From contig NC_018584.1 in the NCBI RefSeq assembly GCF_000307025.1, positions 2,170,001-2,234,000 of the forward strand: a stretch of 64,000 nucleotides of DNA, written 5' to 3'. The notes below the pieces were generated by a model. That model was not told where the DNA came from, searched no databases, and saw nothing but the letters and a program-made list of their open reading frames with translations. Position 1 is the stretch's first letter. Each line of letters begins with the position of its first letter. The position numbers and the translations under genes were made by a program. The stretch is from Listeria monocytogenes ATCC 19117 (GTDB taxonomy: Bacteria > Bacillota > Bacilli > Lactobacillales > Listeriaceae). This document shows, piece by piece, positions 55,734 to 63,537 of this stretch.

Positions 55734-56636
55734 GTGACGCTTGAACTACATAATGTTACGAAAAAATTTGGAACAAAAGTCGCTGTCAATGATTTATCGT
55801 TTCGAGTAGAACCAGGAAAAATACTCGGATTAATTGGTCAAAATGGCGCTGGTAAAACAACTACTTTTCGCCTTATTTTGCATTTTTTAGAAGCTTCTTC
55901 TGGAAAAATCACTTGGGACGGCAAAGAAGTAAGCAAAATCGATCCAAATATTATCGGTTATTTGCCCGAAGAACGTGGTTTATATCCAAATGTCACAATT
56001 GAAGAACAATTAATATTTTTTGCTGAATTAAAAGGATATCCAAAACAAAAAATAAAGGCAGAAATTGATAGCTGGCTAGAACGCGCTGAAATTGTCGGTA
56101 AAAAAACAGACTTGATCAAAACACTATCCAAAGGCAATCAACAAAAAATTCAGCTTTTAAGTACAATTATTCACCAACCAAAACTAGTTATCTTAGATGA
56201 ACCATTCAGCGGGTTAGACCCAGTCAATGCAGAAATTCTCAAAAAGTTTGTATTTGACTTACGCGCTTCAGGGGCTGCTATTATTTTTTCTAGTCACCGG
56301 ATGGAGAATGTGGAGGAACTTTGCGACTCGCTATTAATGTTAAAAAAAGGAAATGTGGTCCTCCAAGGAACAACAGAATCTGTAAAATCGGTTTTTGGTC
56401 GTAAACGTATTTTGATTGAATCTAGTCATAGTGCAGCAGAACTCGCTACTTTACCAGGTGTTTTAAATGTTCAAACCCACCGCGACGGGGTTCTGCAACT
56501 TGAAATTGAAAATGAAAGTGACGCAGAGAAAATTTTTGAATATGTGACAAAAGATGGTTTCATTCAAACGTTTAGTCTCCAAGCTCCGACGCTCGAAGAA
56601 ATTTTCAAATGGAAGGCTGGTGAGCTAAATGAGTAA
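55734..56636 (+). CDS. ABC transporter ATPase, NatA-like
   Basis: ATPase of an ABC-2 exporter. The 300 residues hold Walker A GQNGAGKTT (about 35-43), signature LSKGNQQK (about 135-142; K replaces the usual second G of SGGQ, as in NatA), Walker B LVILDEPFSGLDP (about 152-164), and a C-terminal DUF4162 region. GTG at 55734 follows AAAGGGG. The permease gene overlaps by eight bases. Substrate unknown; sodium or drug export are family roles. Confidence 0.88.
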   Translation: MTLELHNVTKKFGTKVAVNDLSFRVEPGKILGLIGQNGAGKTTTFRLILHFLEASSGKITWDGKEVSKIDPNIIGYLPEERGLYPNVTIEEQLIFFAELKGYPKQKIKAEIDSWLERAEIVGKKTDLIKTLSKGNQQKIQLLSTIIHQPKLVILDEPFSGLDPVNAEILKKFVFDLRASGAAIIFSSHRMENVEELCDSLLMLKKGNVVLQGTTESVKSVFGRKRILIESSHSAAELATLPGVLNVQTHRDGVLQLEIENESDAEKIFEYVTKDGFIQTFSLQAPTLEEIFKWKAGELNE

Positions 56637-57864
56637 ATTTTGGGTGATTACGAAGCAAGTTTACAAAAGACGCGTGAAAACAAAATCATTTTTAATTTCA
56701 CTACTTTTTCCCGTTTTAATCGCCGCGCTCATCGCTGGTATTCCGAAAATGGTCGACTATTTTGACTCAAGTAGTGATATTACAAAGCTTGCGGTACTTG
56801 CAGAAGACCCTGTTTTTGCCAAATCTTTGGCTGCTGATAAAAATCATTTCAAAGTAAATACGGACATTAAAGACAAAAAATCCGCCCAGTCTGCTCTGAA
56901 AGACGGTAAGATAGACGGATTTGTCACGATTACACAGGAAGATGATTCAGTAAGTGCCGTTTATACAACGCAAGAAACAGCTGGTCAAGATACTATTACA
57001 CGTTTAACCGAAGACCTTACAGCTACCAAAATCGCTGAAAAAGCGGCCGCTTATAAAATCACCAATGAACAATTGCAATCTATTACATCTCCTGTTTCGG
57101 TAACCAATGATTTAGAATCCAACAATCAGTTAACAAACCACGAAAAAGATGTGATGAGCGCCGCTGTCCTGATTTTAACACTAGTTATTTTTATTTTCGT
57201 GATGAGTTATGCAAACATTGTTGCTTCTGAAATAGCTACAGAAAAAGGCACGCGCATCATGGAAGTCATTTTGTCCAGTGTTTCTGCGACAACTCACTTA
57301 TTTGCCAAATTGACTGCGATAATTTTTATGCTTTTAACACAAATTGGGTTTTACATCGTTTGTGGAGCTATCGTCCTGATTGCTGGCAGAAACACCGAAA
57401 TGGTTCAAAATGTCTTAGATCAAATTGCTGTTTTCCCAGCGTACTACCTTGTGCTAAATTTACTATTTGTTATTTTAGGTTTGTTGTTGTACATTTTACT
57501 CGCAGCAATGATTGGTTCGATGGTCCCGAATGTCGAAACTGTAGCCCAGTTTATTTATCCAATGACAATTCTTGCAATTATCGGCTACTGGGGATCCATT
57601 GCAGCAGCGAACGCGCCAGATAATATGTTAGTTATCATCGGTTCGTATATTCCGACATTCTCGCCAATGATGATGCTAGCCCGAATGGACTTACTTTCCG
57701 TTTCGACTATCGGCATCTTTAGCTCCCTCGCTATTTTACTCGCAAGCGTTGTTGGTGCATTCTTCCTCACAGTTCGTCTTTATCAAGGAAATGTGCTACT
57801 TTACAGCAATGACGGTTTATGGAAAACTTGGAAAACCTCGCTATCTTACGCAAAAAGAAAATAA
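56629..57864 (+). CDS. ABC-2 type permease, NatB-like
   Basis: A 411-residue ABC-2 permease: helix one (about 21-38), an extracytoplasmic loop of about 125 residues, then five helices near the C-terminal half. The motif EKGTRIMEVILSSVSA (about 205-220) is typical of NatB. Start overlaps the ATPase stop by eight bases, so the two are translationally coupled. Corresponds in position to lmo2140. Confidence 0.88.
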   Translation: MSKFWVITKQVYKRRVKTKSFLISLLFPVLIAALIAGIPKMVDYFDSSSDITKLAVLAEDPVFAKSLAADKNHFKVNTDIKDKKSAQSALKDGKIDGFVTITQEDDSVSAVYTTQETAGQDTITRLTEDLTATKIAEKAAAYKITNEQLQSITSPVSVTNDLESNNQLTNHEKDVMSAAVLILTLVIFIFVMSYANIVASEIATEKGTRIMEVILSSVSATTHLFAKLTAIIFMLLTQIGFYIVCGAIVLIAGRNTEMVQNVLDQIAVFPAYYLVLNLLFVILGLLLYILLAAMIGSMVPNVETVAQFIYPMTILAIIGYWGSIAAANAPDNMLVIIGSYIPTFSPMMMLARMDLLSVSTIGIFSSLAILLASVVGAFFLTVRLYQGNVLLYSNDGLWKTWKTSLSYAKRK

Positions 57865-57880
57865 GGAAAGTTGGTAAATT

Positions 57881-58354
57881 ATGCAAATTAGACTATCTAA
57901 ACGAGAAGATGCCGCTTCAATGATTGAATTAGAACATTTAGTTTGGACGCCAGGAACAACACCTGGAAGTATCCATTTTGATAGTGAAGCCGAATTTTTA
58001 CTTAAAAGCCCACCCGGTTCCAAAATTGTTGTCGTGGCGGATGATAAAGTAGTCGGGATTCTTGGTTATAAGTCTCCTATCCCACTCGCAACCAATAAAC
58101 ACGTCGCAGAAATTGATATCGCTGTACATCCAGACTACCAACGCGCGGGCATTGGTCAACTTTTAATGGACAAAATGAAGGAAGTGGCACGCGAAAAAGG
58201 TTTCATTAAAATTGCCTTGCGTGTTCTATCCATCAATCAAAAAGCCATTCGTTTCTATGAAAAAAATGGTTTTAAACTGGAAGGACGCCTAGAAAAAGAA
58301 TTCATTATTCAAGGCGAATTTGTGGATGATATTTTAATGGCTTATTTCCTCTGA
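57881..58354 (+). CDS. GNAT-family N-acetyltransferase
   Basis: 157-residue acetyltransferase with motif A IDIAVHPDYQRAGIGQLLMD (about 82-101; pyrophosphate loop QRAGIG) and motif B FYEKNGFKLEGRLEKEF. The layout suggests a small-amine or protein N-terminal acetyltransferase; substrate unknown. It lies 16 bases after the ABC permease gene and probably shares its transcript. ATG at 57881 follows AAGGAAAG. Confidence 0.85.
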   Translation: MQIRLSKREDAASMIELEHLVWTPGTTPGSIHFDSEAEFLLKSPPGSKIVVVADDKVVGILGYKSPIPLATNKHVAEIDIAVHPDYQRAGIGQLLMDKMKEVAREKGFIKIALRVLSINQKAIRFYEKNGFKLEGRLEKEFIIQGEFVDDILMAYFL

Positions 58355-58411
58355 CAAAAGGCCTGGCTTAAAATTCAAACTGTGACTTTATAATCATTTT
58401 ACAAATAAAGC

Positions 58412-58436
58412 GTTTACATTTATTTAGAACGGTTAT
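58412..58436 (+). promoter_or_regulatory. SigB promoter of Rli47
   Basis: GTTT (58412-58415), a 15-bp spacer and GGTTAT (58431-58436) fit the SigB consensus GTTT-N13/15-GGGWAT with two mismatches. The start site would be near 58443. Confidence 0.8.
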
Positions 58437-58442
58437 ATATAA

Positions 58443-58958
58443 AGTACAACGAACAAATAAAAGGTGATGCGAATGAAACAAACTTGGTGTACAAGCTGAT
58501 TTTTTTCTCAGCTTTGTCATATGCCGGCAAAACGTCTGGTGAAGGATTTTAGTGTCAAGCAGCTACGGTTAGCTTACAGGAGGAAGGCGAGGAGTATACG
58601 CCGCGTCAAGGACTTTACGCTAACTTAGTTGTAGGAAGACGGAATTTCGTTACGTCGCTCGTTTATCAATATTTTTATCCTCACTACATTGGTAAATAAG
58701 CGAATAAAGTATCGTATCATTTATGGCCACTATTTAAGCAAGTTACGGGCGCTCATTTATTCGTAAGCTAGAATATCTTGAGAAGTAAGTAGCAAGACAA
58801 AGAATTCGCCTACTTGTTTGAAAATGCCTCACCGTTTTCCGAATGTTGTATGTTTATTCAGAAACATCCAGACATGGTCCGGCCCATCAGATGAGTGGCA
58901 AGACAAGCTCATCCGAAAAGAAAAACCCCGCGTGACGAAATCGTCATTCGGGGTTTTT
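58443..58958 (+). ncRNA. rli47: SigB-dependent regulatory RNA Rli47
   Basis: A long non-coding transcript between the GNAT gene and the GntR-like regulator, bounded by the SigB promoter and a strong terminator hairpin. The interval is about 516 bases, close to the published Rli47 size. In L. monocytogenes Rli47 lies between lmo2141 and lmo2142, is made under stress, and has been reported to repress ilvA. Position, promoter and length all fit. An 8-codon ORF with a Shine-Dalgarno lies near its 5' end (58473-58499). Confidence 0.88.
58473..58499 (+). CDS. possible 8-residue peptide inside Rli47
   Basis: AAAAGGTGATGCGA followed by ATG gives a plausible ribosome site; the frame reads MKQTWCTS and stops at TGA (58497-58499). 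ACAAGCTGA at its end can pair with TCAGCTTTGT just downstream, forming a hairpin around a T run. It could be chance. Translation is unproven. Confidence 0.3.
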   Translation: MKQTWCTS

Positions 58959-58959
58959 T
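58921..58959. terminator. bidirectional terminator shared by Rli47 and the GntR-like gene
   Basis: AAACCCCG with CGGGGTTT and, inside, TGACGA with TCGTCA form a long stem. T follows on both strands. The minus-strand gene's stop codon (58944-58946) lies in the stem, so its last codons encode part of the terminator. Confidence 0.92.
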
Positions 58960-59609
58960 GATTCTGAAAACAAGATAGAGATATTCTTATCATAAAAGTG
59001 TTGAATGACTGAGTGGCATTTTTCAAATTCTTTCGCTTCTAGATGCGTTACCAAGTCTTCCAGGGCCTGCGAAACATCTATCGTAAAAGCTTCGAAAAAT
59101 AGCTTTTCATTCTTTTCTTTCATATTTCGCAGCGTTTGACTCAGTATATCGATATTTTTCTCCATCGCCGGCATTTCTGTATAGTGAATCATGCAAGCAT
59201 AAAAGTTTTTCACGTGATTTATAAATACATCTGTGTCTTGCTCCTTAGCAGCTAGTTTTATATAAACTAACTCCTTACGAAGGCATGTTGCGCATACTTC
59301 TGCGTCTTGTTCTTGTAGTTTTTGTACAGCATAATTTAGATGAAAAAAAGCTAACTTTAATCGTGATTTTTCGCGATGCTCAGCTTCACTATTCACGGCG
59401 ACTGAAAAACCGCTTTCCCCAATGTTTTTGCACACAATACCACTCTTATGTAAACAATGGAGCGCACTAAAAGCTACTCGTTTGCTGACTTGAAATCGTT
59501 TCATGATGTCTTCTATGTCCACTTTCTCGCCATTTTCCAACGTATTGGCCATTATCTCATTCTTGATTTCTCCATAAATCGGATCTGCAACAAATCCACT
59601 TTTTTCCAT
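58944..59609 (-). CDS. GntR-type (FadR/FCD-like) transcriptional regulator
   Basis: A 221-residue protein with an N-terminal winged helix (DIEDIMKRFQVSKRVAFSALHCLHKSGIV, about 32-60) and an all-helical C-terminal region (about 85-215) resembling the FCD effector domain, without clear metal-binding histidine clusters. ATG at 59609 follows AGAGG by eight bases; 11 upstream codons lack a ribosome site. It is divergent from the fused PMI gene and could regulate it, but its operator is not identified. Corresponds in position to lmo2142. Confidence 0.72.
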   Translation of the reverse strand: MEKSGFVADPIYGEIKNEIMANTLENGEKVDIEDIMKRFQVSKRVAFSALHCLHKSGIVCKNIGESGFSVAVNSEAEHREKSRLKLAFFHLNYAVQKLQEQDAEVCATCLRKELVYIKLAAKEQDTDVFINHVKNFYACMIHYTEMPAMEKNIDILSQTLRNMKEKNEKLFFEAFTIDVSQALEDLVTHLEAKEFEKCHSVIQHFYDKNISILFSESKNPE

Positions 59610-59725
59610 AATTCGAACCTCTTTATTTTTTATTGCTTTCAATGTTATATTTTACACGAAATTTTTCCATTTAGATATGGCTTTTTGCGAAAAATTGTGT
59701 CCATTACGTTACAAAAACGATTGTA

Positions 59726-59801
59726 TTGTTATAACAAAAATAGACAATAGATTGTAATGACAAAATAGATATACAATGCTATATTTATATTGTAATAACA
59801 A
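59726..59801 (+). promoter_or_regulatory. PMI gene promoter with three TTGTNATNACAA operators
   Basis: TTGTTATAACAA (59726-59737), TTGTAATGACAA (59752-59763) and TTGTAATAACAA (59790-59801) precede the PMI gene. A candidate promoter ATGACA (59757-59762) with a 17-bp spacer and TATATT (59780-59785) is interleaved with them. The last copy is embedded in the 18-bp palindrome ATATTGTAATAACAATAT (59787-59804; the core has one asymmetric position pair). A fourth copy precedes the UTRA regulator gene. Confidence 0.75.
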
Positions 59802-59822
59802 TATAATCAAGGAGTGATTGTT

Positions 59823-61565
59823 TTGACCACGTACGATTTAGCACCCGAAGTGAAAATCCACCAATTTGATGGTGCTTGGGCGGGTTACAAAGATATTGCT
59901 ACAGAACTAAGAACGGCTATTCAAAAAAAGAAGCAAGACCAAACTATCGTTGCGATTGAATGTTACCCCGGAACACGAAATGAAGAAATCGCTGCCGAAC
60001 TACTTCCATTATTACCAGTCGAAAAAGTGGTTTTTGCAGATGATTGGGCATTAAACAATGAAGAAGTAACAGCTACAATCCAATCTCACTTAACAGATGA
60101 CCGGGTGTTCGGAATTATGTCCCACTATGAAGTGAGCGACTTTTATCCAGCAGAAAAACTTGCTGAAATTCAAGCGGAAATTGCTGCTACTAAAGGGTTA
60201 GTTGTGGTTTACGGGACTGGCGCAACTGTTATAGCACCAACACCAGACATTCTTATTTATGCTGATTTAGCTCGATGGGAGATTCAGTGCCGCTACCGCG
60301 GAGAAAATAAACCTAACTGGAAAGCAGACAATGCCGGTGAAGATGCGCTTCGTAAGTTCAAGCGTGGTTATTTCTTCGAGTGGCGCATGGCTGATCGGCA
60401 AAAGAAAAAGCTTTATCAACAAGTAGATTTCTTACTTGATACCAATAAAAAAAATGAGCCAAAAATGGTGCGCGGAGAAGATTATCGAAATGGCTTGAAT
60501 CAAGTTTCCAAGGCCCCTTTTAGAGTAGTTCCTTACTTTGATGCAAGTGTATGGGGAGGTCAGTGGATGAAGAATAACTTTGGGCTTGATCCTGCAGCTG
60601 ATAATTACGGCTGGGCATTTGACGGCGTTCCAGAAGAAAATAGTTTATACATGCGATTTGGAGATATTCGGATTGAAGTTCCGTCTACCAATGTAGTAAA
60701 CCATTTTCCGAATGAATTACTTGGGCCAAAAGTACATAGCCGTTTCGGTACGGAATTCCCGATTCGTTTCGACTATCTCGATACAGTGGGTGGAGGGAAT
60801 TTAAGTCTGCAAGTCCATCCATTAGTAGAGTATGCGCAAGATAAGTTCGGTATCCATTATACCCAAGATGAAAGTTATTATATTTTAGAAGCAGATAACG
60901 ACTCTACCGTGTATCTTGGAACAAAAGAAGGTACAACAAAAGAAGCGATTATGACAGATTTAGAAAAAGCCGCTGAAGGAAATTACCGTTTTCCCGATGA
61001 AAAATATATTAATGTCTTCCCTGTAAAAAAACATGACCATATTTTAATTCCAGCTGGGACGATTCATTGTGGTGGTCCAAGTACCGTCGTCCTAGAAATT
61101 AGTGCAACTCCTTATATCTTCACGTTTAAATTATGGGACTGGGAACGCACTGGACTCGATGGCATGCCTCGCCCTGTTCATTTAGAGCACGGCAGAGAAA
61201 ATTTACAGCTTGACCGCGACACCAAATGGGTAAAAGACAACTTAATAAACCAATTTGAAACATTACATGAAGATAACGATTCAAAAGTAGAGCGCACTGG
61301 TTTGCATGAATTAGAATTTATTGAAACCCACCGCCACTGGTTTAAAGAAACGGTTACCGTCCATACAAACGATAGCGTCAATATGCTCAATTTGGTAGAA
61401 GGAGAAAGTGCTGTCGTTGAAAGTATTGACGACTCTTTCGCACCGTTTGAAGTGCATTATGGAGAAACATTTATCGTTCCTGCGATTGTCGGAACTTATC
61501 AAATCAGAAATACGAGCGATAATGAAGAAGTGGCTGTTATTCAAGCTTTTGTACGTAATTTATAA
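59823..61565 (+). CDS. class I phosphomannose isomerase fused to an N-terminal degenerate P-loop-like domain
   Basis: The 580-residue protein is almost twice the length of a normal Gram-positive PMI. Residues from about 225 to the end form a type I PMI domain with zinc ligands in LSLQVHP, the glutamate in DESYYIL, and the histidine in IPAGTIHCGG; it should interconvert mannose- or a similar sugar-6-phosphate with the ketose phosphate. Residues 1-200 hold an alpha/beta region with CYPGTRNEEIAAELLP (47-62), which looks like a kinase P-loop lacking the GKT/S, plus FADDWALN and YGTGATVIAP. Start TTG at 59823 follows AAGGAG by eight bases; the in-frame GTG at 59814 overlaps it. Confidence 0.85.
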   Translation: MTTYDLAPEVKIHQFDGAWAGYKDIATELRTAIQKKKQDQTIVAIECYPGTRNEEIAAELLPLLPVEKVVFADDWALNNEEVTATIQSHLTDDRVFGIMSHYEVSDFYPAEKLAEIQAEIAATKGLVVVYGTGATVIAPTPDILIYADLARWEIQCRYRGENKPNWKADNAGEDALRKFKRGYFFEWRMADRQKKKLYQQVDFLLDTNKKNEPKMVRGEDYRNGLNQVSKAPFRVVPYFDASVWGGQWMKNNFGLDPAADNYGWAFDGVPEENSLYMRFGDIRIEVPSTNVVNHFPNELLGPKVHSRFGTEFPIRFDYLDTVGGGNLSLQVHPLVEYAQDKFGIHYTQDESYYILEADNDSTVYLGTKEGTTKEAIMTDLEKAAEGNYRFPDEKYINVFPVKKHDHILIPAGTIHCGGPSTVVLEISATPYIFTFKLWDWERTGLDGMPRPVHLEHGRENLQLDRDTKWVKDNLINQFETLHEDNDSKVERTGLHELEFIETHRHWFKETVTVHTNDSVNMLNLVEGESAVVESIDDSFAPFEVHYGETFIVPAIVGTYQIRNTSDNEEVAVIQAFVRNL

Positions 61566-61605
61566 AAAAGAAATGCCTATCAATATTTTTGATAGGCTTT
61601 CTTTT
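61565..61605. terminator. bidirectional terminator between PMI and UTRA regulator genes
   Basis: AAAGAAATGCCTATCAA pairs with TTGATAGGCTTTCTTT (one bulge) around TATTT; T runs lie on both strands between convergent stops. Confidence 0.9.
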
Positions 61606-62338
61606 ATTCAAAATCAATATAATAGCGATAATGCTTTCCTATATAAAAACATTCGCTGTATTCTCTAAAATCACTTTCTTTTTGTTTCGTCATCCGCACC
61701 CTTTTCAAAATTGGTTCTTGTTTGTCGATTGCGAGCGCTTCCTGTACTTCACGATTAGGCAACATCGCTTCAATATATTCCTTTTCTTGATTCACGACAA
61801 TACCGAAGCCTTTCAAATATTCATAAAAAGAACCGTAATAATCTTCTGCTTTAAGTGAGTAATCTTGATTATAAGGAATAAAACTGATAAATAAAGCAAA
61901 TGCCAAGTCTTTCGTACCGCGTAACCGCTTAATTTGTAGCACCTTGTCCCCGACAGAAAGCCCTAGCTGTAACGCTATTTTTTTATCGGCATTGATTACT
62001 TCTACTTCTGCATGTAGCGTAGCCGCCTTTTTACCAAGTTCTTTCATCTCATTCGTAAAACTGCGCACTAACGTAAAATGCTCATCCTCTGCTTCTTCCC
62101 AGTCACGTACAAAAGTACCTTTCGCGCGCTCTCTATAAAGTAAATTCTCACGAACGAGTTCATCAATTGCTTTTCGAACGGTAATTCTACTGACATTGTA
62201 TAACTCACATAAATCAAGCTCTGGTGGAATTTTATCTCCAGTTTGCCAAACTTCCGATTGGATTTTATCTCGTAAATCATCAGCTATTTGCGCATAGAGC
62301 GGAGATGCATCGTACATTTTATTTAACTTTCTCACCAT
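61604..62338 (-). CDS. GntR/HutC-family regulator with UTRA domain
   Basis: A 244-residue regulator: GntR winged helix (about 13-72, with LYNVSRITVRKAIDELVRENLLYRERAKGTFV split as LYNVSRITVRKAID and ELVRENLLYRERAKGTF) and a C-terminal UTRA ligand domain (about 90-240) as in sugar-phosphate sensors. ATG at 62338 follows AAGGAAGG. A TTGTCATCACAA operator lies 29 bp upstream of the start and three more precede the PMI gene, so it most likely controls itself and PMI. Corresponds in position to lmo2144. Confidence 0.87.
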   Translation of the reverse strand: MVRKLNKMYDASPLYAQIADDLRDKIQSEVWQTGDKIPPELDLCELYNVSRITVRKAIDELVRENLLYRERAKGTFVRDWEEAEDEHFTLVRSFTNEMKELGKKAATLHAEVEVINADKKIALQLGLSVGDKVLQIKRLRGTKDLAFALFISFIPYNQDYSLKAEDYYGSFYEYLKGFGIVVNQEKEYIEAMLPNREVQEALAIDKQEPILKRVRMTKQKESDFREYSECFYIGKHYRYYIDFE

Positions 62339-62366
62339 AGTAAGCCTTCCTTCTCAAATTGTATTA

Positions 62367-62378
62367 TTGTCATCACAA
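62367..62378. promoter_or_regulatory. TTGTNATNACAA operator before the UTRA regulator gene
   Basis: TTGTCATCACAA is the fourth copy of the motif found three times before the PMI gene, and is extended to TATTGTCATCACAATA. It suggests autoregulation. Confidence 0.7.
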
Positions 62379-62413
62379 TAAATCATAGCATAAGCTTATC
62401 CAAAATTCCAATA

Positions 62414-62445
62414 TAAAAAGTAGAGCTATTAAGCCCTACTTTTTA
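62414..62445. terminator. terminator after the PTS EIIC-like gene
   Basis: AAAAAGTAG and CTACTTTTT form a 9-bp stem around AGCTATTAAGCC, with T on both sides. It lies just after the minus-strand stop at 62453. Confidence 0.82.
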
Positions 62446-62452
62446 AACTATT

Positions 62453-63469
62453 CTACTGCAACTCAATCGTTAAATCACCTGTTTTGAGGCGTTCCTTTTT
62501 AATAAGAAACGGTCTGACAATAAGTGCAATAACACCTGGCAAGACAACTGCTACCAAAATAAAAGCAGCAAGTGTGCTGAATCCGTAATTTGCTATTAAA
62601 TAAAGAGGTGCAACAAAAGCACATAACCCGAGACCAGCGACTTCACTCGCAGCTTGGATATGGAACACCATCACGCCAAGAGGTCCAGCAATCAGTGTTG
62701 TTAGTAGTGGTACTATCATAAGGCTGGGTTTTCTAATGATGTTAGGTGTTTGTAATTTAGGTGTACAGATAAGTTGGGCAAAAAATGCACCCCAGTTATT
62801 ATCCCGATAACTTAACACCGCGAATGACACGAATTGAACCGAGCAACCAATCAACGCCGCAGCACTTGCTGTTGGATCAAGTTGAAGCGCAATCGCGAGC
62901 GCAGCAGAAGAAGCTGGGCTAAGTATCAGTAATCCAAACACAAAAGCAATAACCATCGATGAAATCAGCGGCGAACCACCAATTAATGAACTAATTCCAA
63001 GACTTACAGAAGCTAAAATCGGCGCCATAATCTTTGCAAATAAAATACCGCTTAGTCCGCCAGCTAAAAGTGAAACACCGGGAATCAAAATCATATCAAA
63101 TTTCGTCTTTCCAGTGACTCGCTTCCCAGTCCAAACTGCCACAATAACAGCCAAAATAGCTCCGACTGGTTCTCCGCTAGTAATAGCAACTCCGCCACCA
63201 GCTAACGTCGCCACTGCCCCGCCACCAATAACAGCAGATGCAGCCGCACTTATCGTCACAAGCGTATTCGCGTGCAAGCACATCGCAATACCAACACCAA
63301 TTCCCGGAATTAACATCGTTTTACCAATTGCTCCAACCGTTACAAGAAATGAAATCCCTGTCATCTGCCCAATTGTCTGTAAAAGAAGTCCAATTCCAAG
63401 CGTTACAAGAACCGCATTCGCAATCCCCATAGAAGCCTTATAGGAACGATCTATAAAATATTCTTTCAT
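62453..63469 (-). CDS. PTS EIIC-like membrane protein (PTS_EIIC_2-type)
   Basis: A 338-residue, very hydrophobic protein with about nine to ten helices. GGGAVATLAGGGVAITSGEPVG (split: GGGAVATLAGGG and VAITSGEPVG, about 82-103) and the SPASSAALAIALQL region match a family related to PTS IIC channels but lacking IIA/IIB partners. No phosphocarrier gene is adjacent, so it could be a non-PTS transporter. Start follows GGGAGAAG. The LysR gene lies 68 bases upstream on the same strand and may precede it in an operon. Confidence 0.72.
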   Translation of the reverse strand: MKEYFIDRSYKASMGIANAVLVTLGIGLLLQTIGQMTGISFLVTVGAIGKTMLIPGIGVGIAMCLHANTLVTISAAASAVIGGGAVATLAGGGVAITSGEPVGAILAVIVAVWTGKRVTGKTKFDMILIPGVSLLAGGLSGILFAKIMAPILASVSLGISSLIGGSPLISSMVIAFVFGLLILSPASSAALAIALQLDPTASAAALIGCSVQFVSFAVLSYRDNNWGAFFAQLICTPKLQTPNIIRKPSLMIVPLLTTLIAGPLGVMVFHIQAASEVAGLGLCAFVAPLYLIANYGFSTLAAFILVAVVLPGVIALIVRPFLIKKERLKTGDLTIELQ

Positions 63470-63537
63470 TGCTTCTCCCTTTCTAAAATGTATTCTTTCT
63501 CATTGTAATCACTAGTTAATTAAAAAGCTAGTTTTAT

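Noticed and set aside
59285-59750. Small plus-strand frames over the GntR-like gene and its promoter
   Set aside because: They are antisense to a supported gene, lack ribosome sites, and their translations are low complexity.
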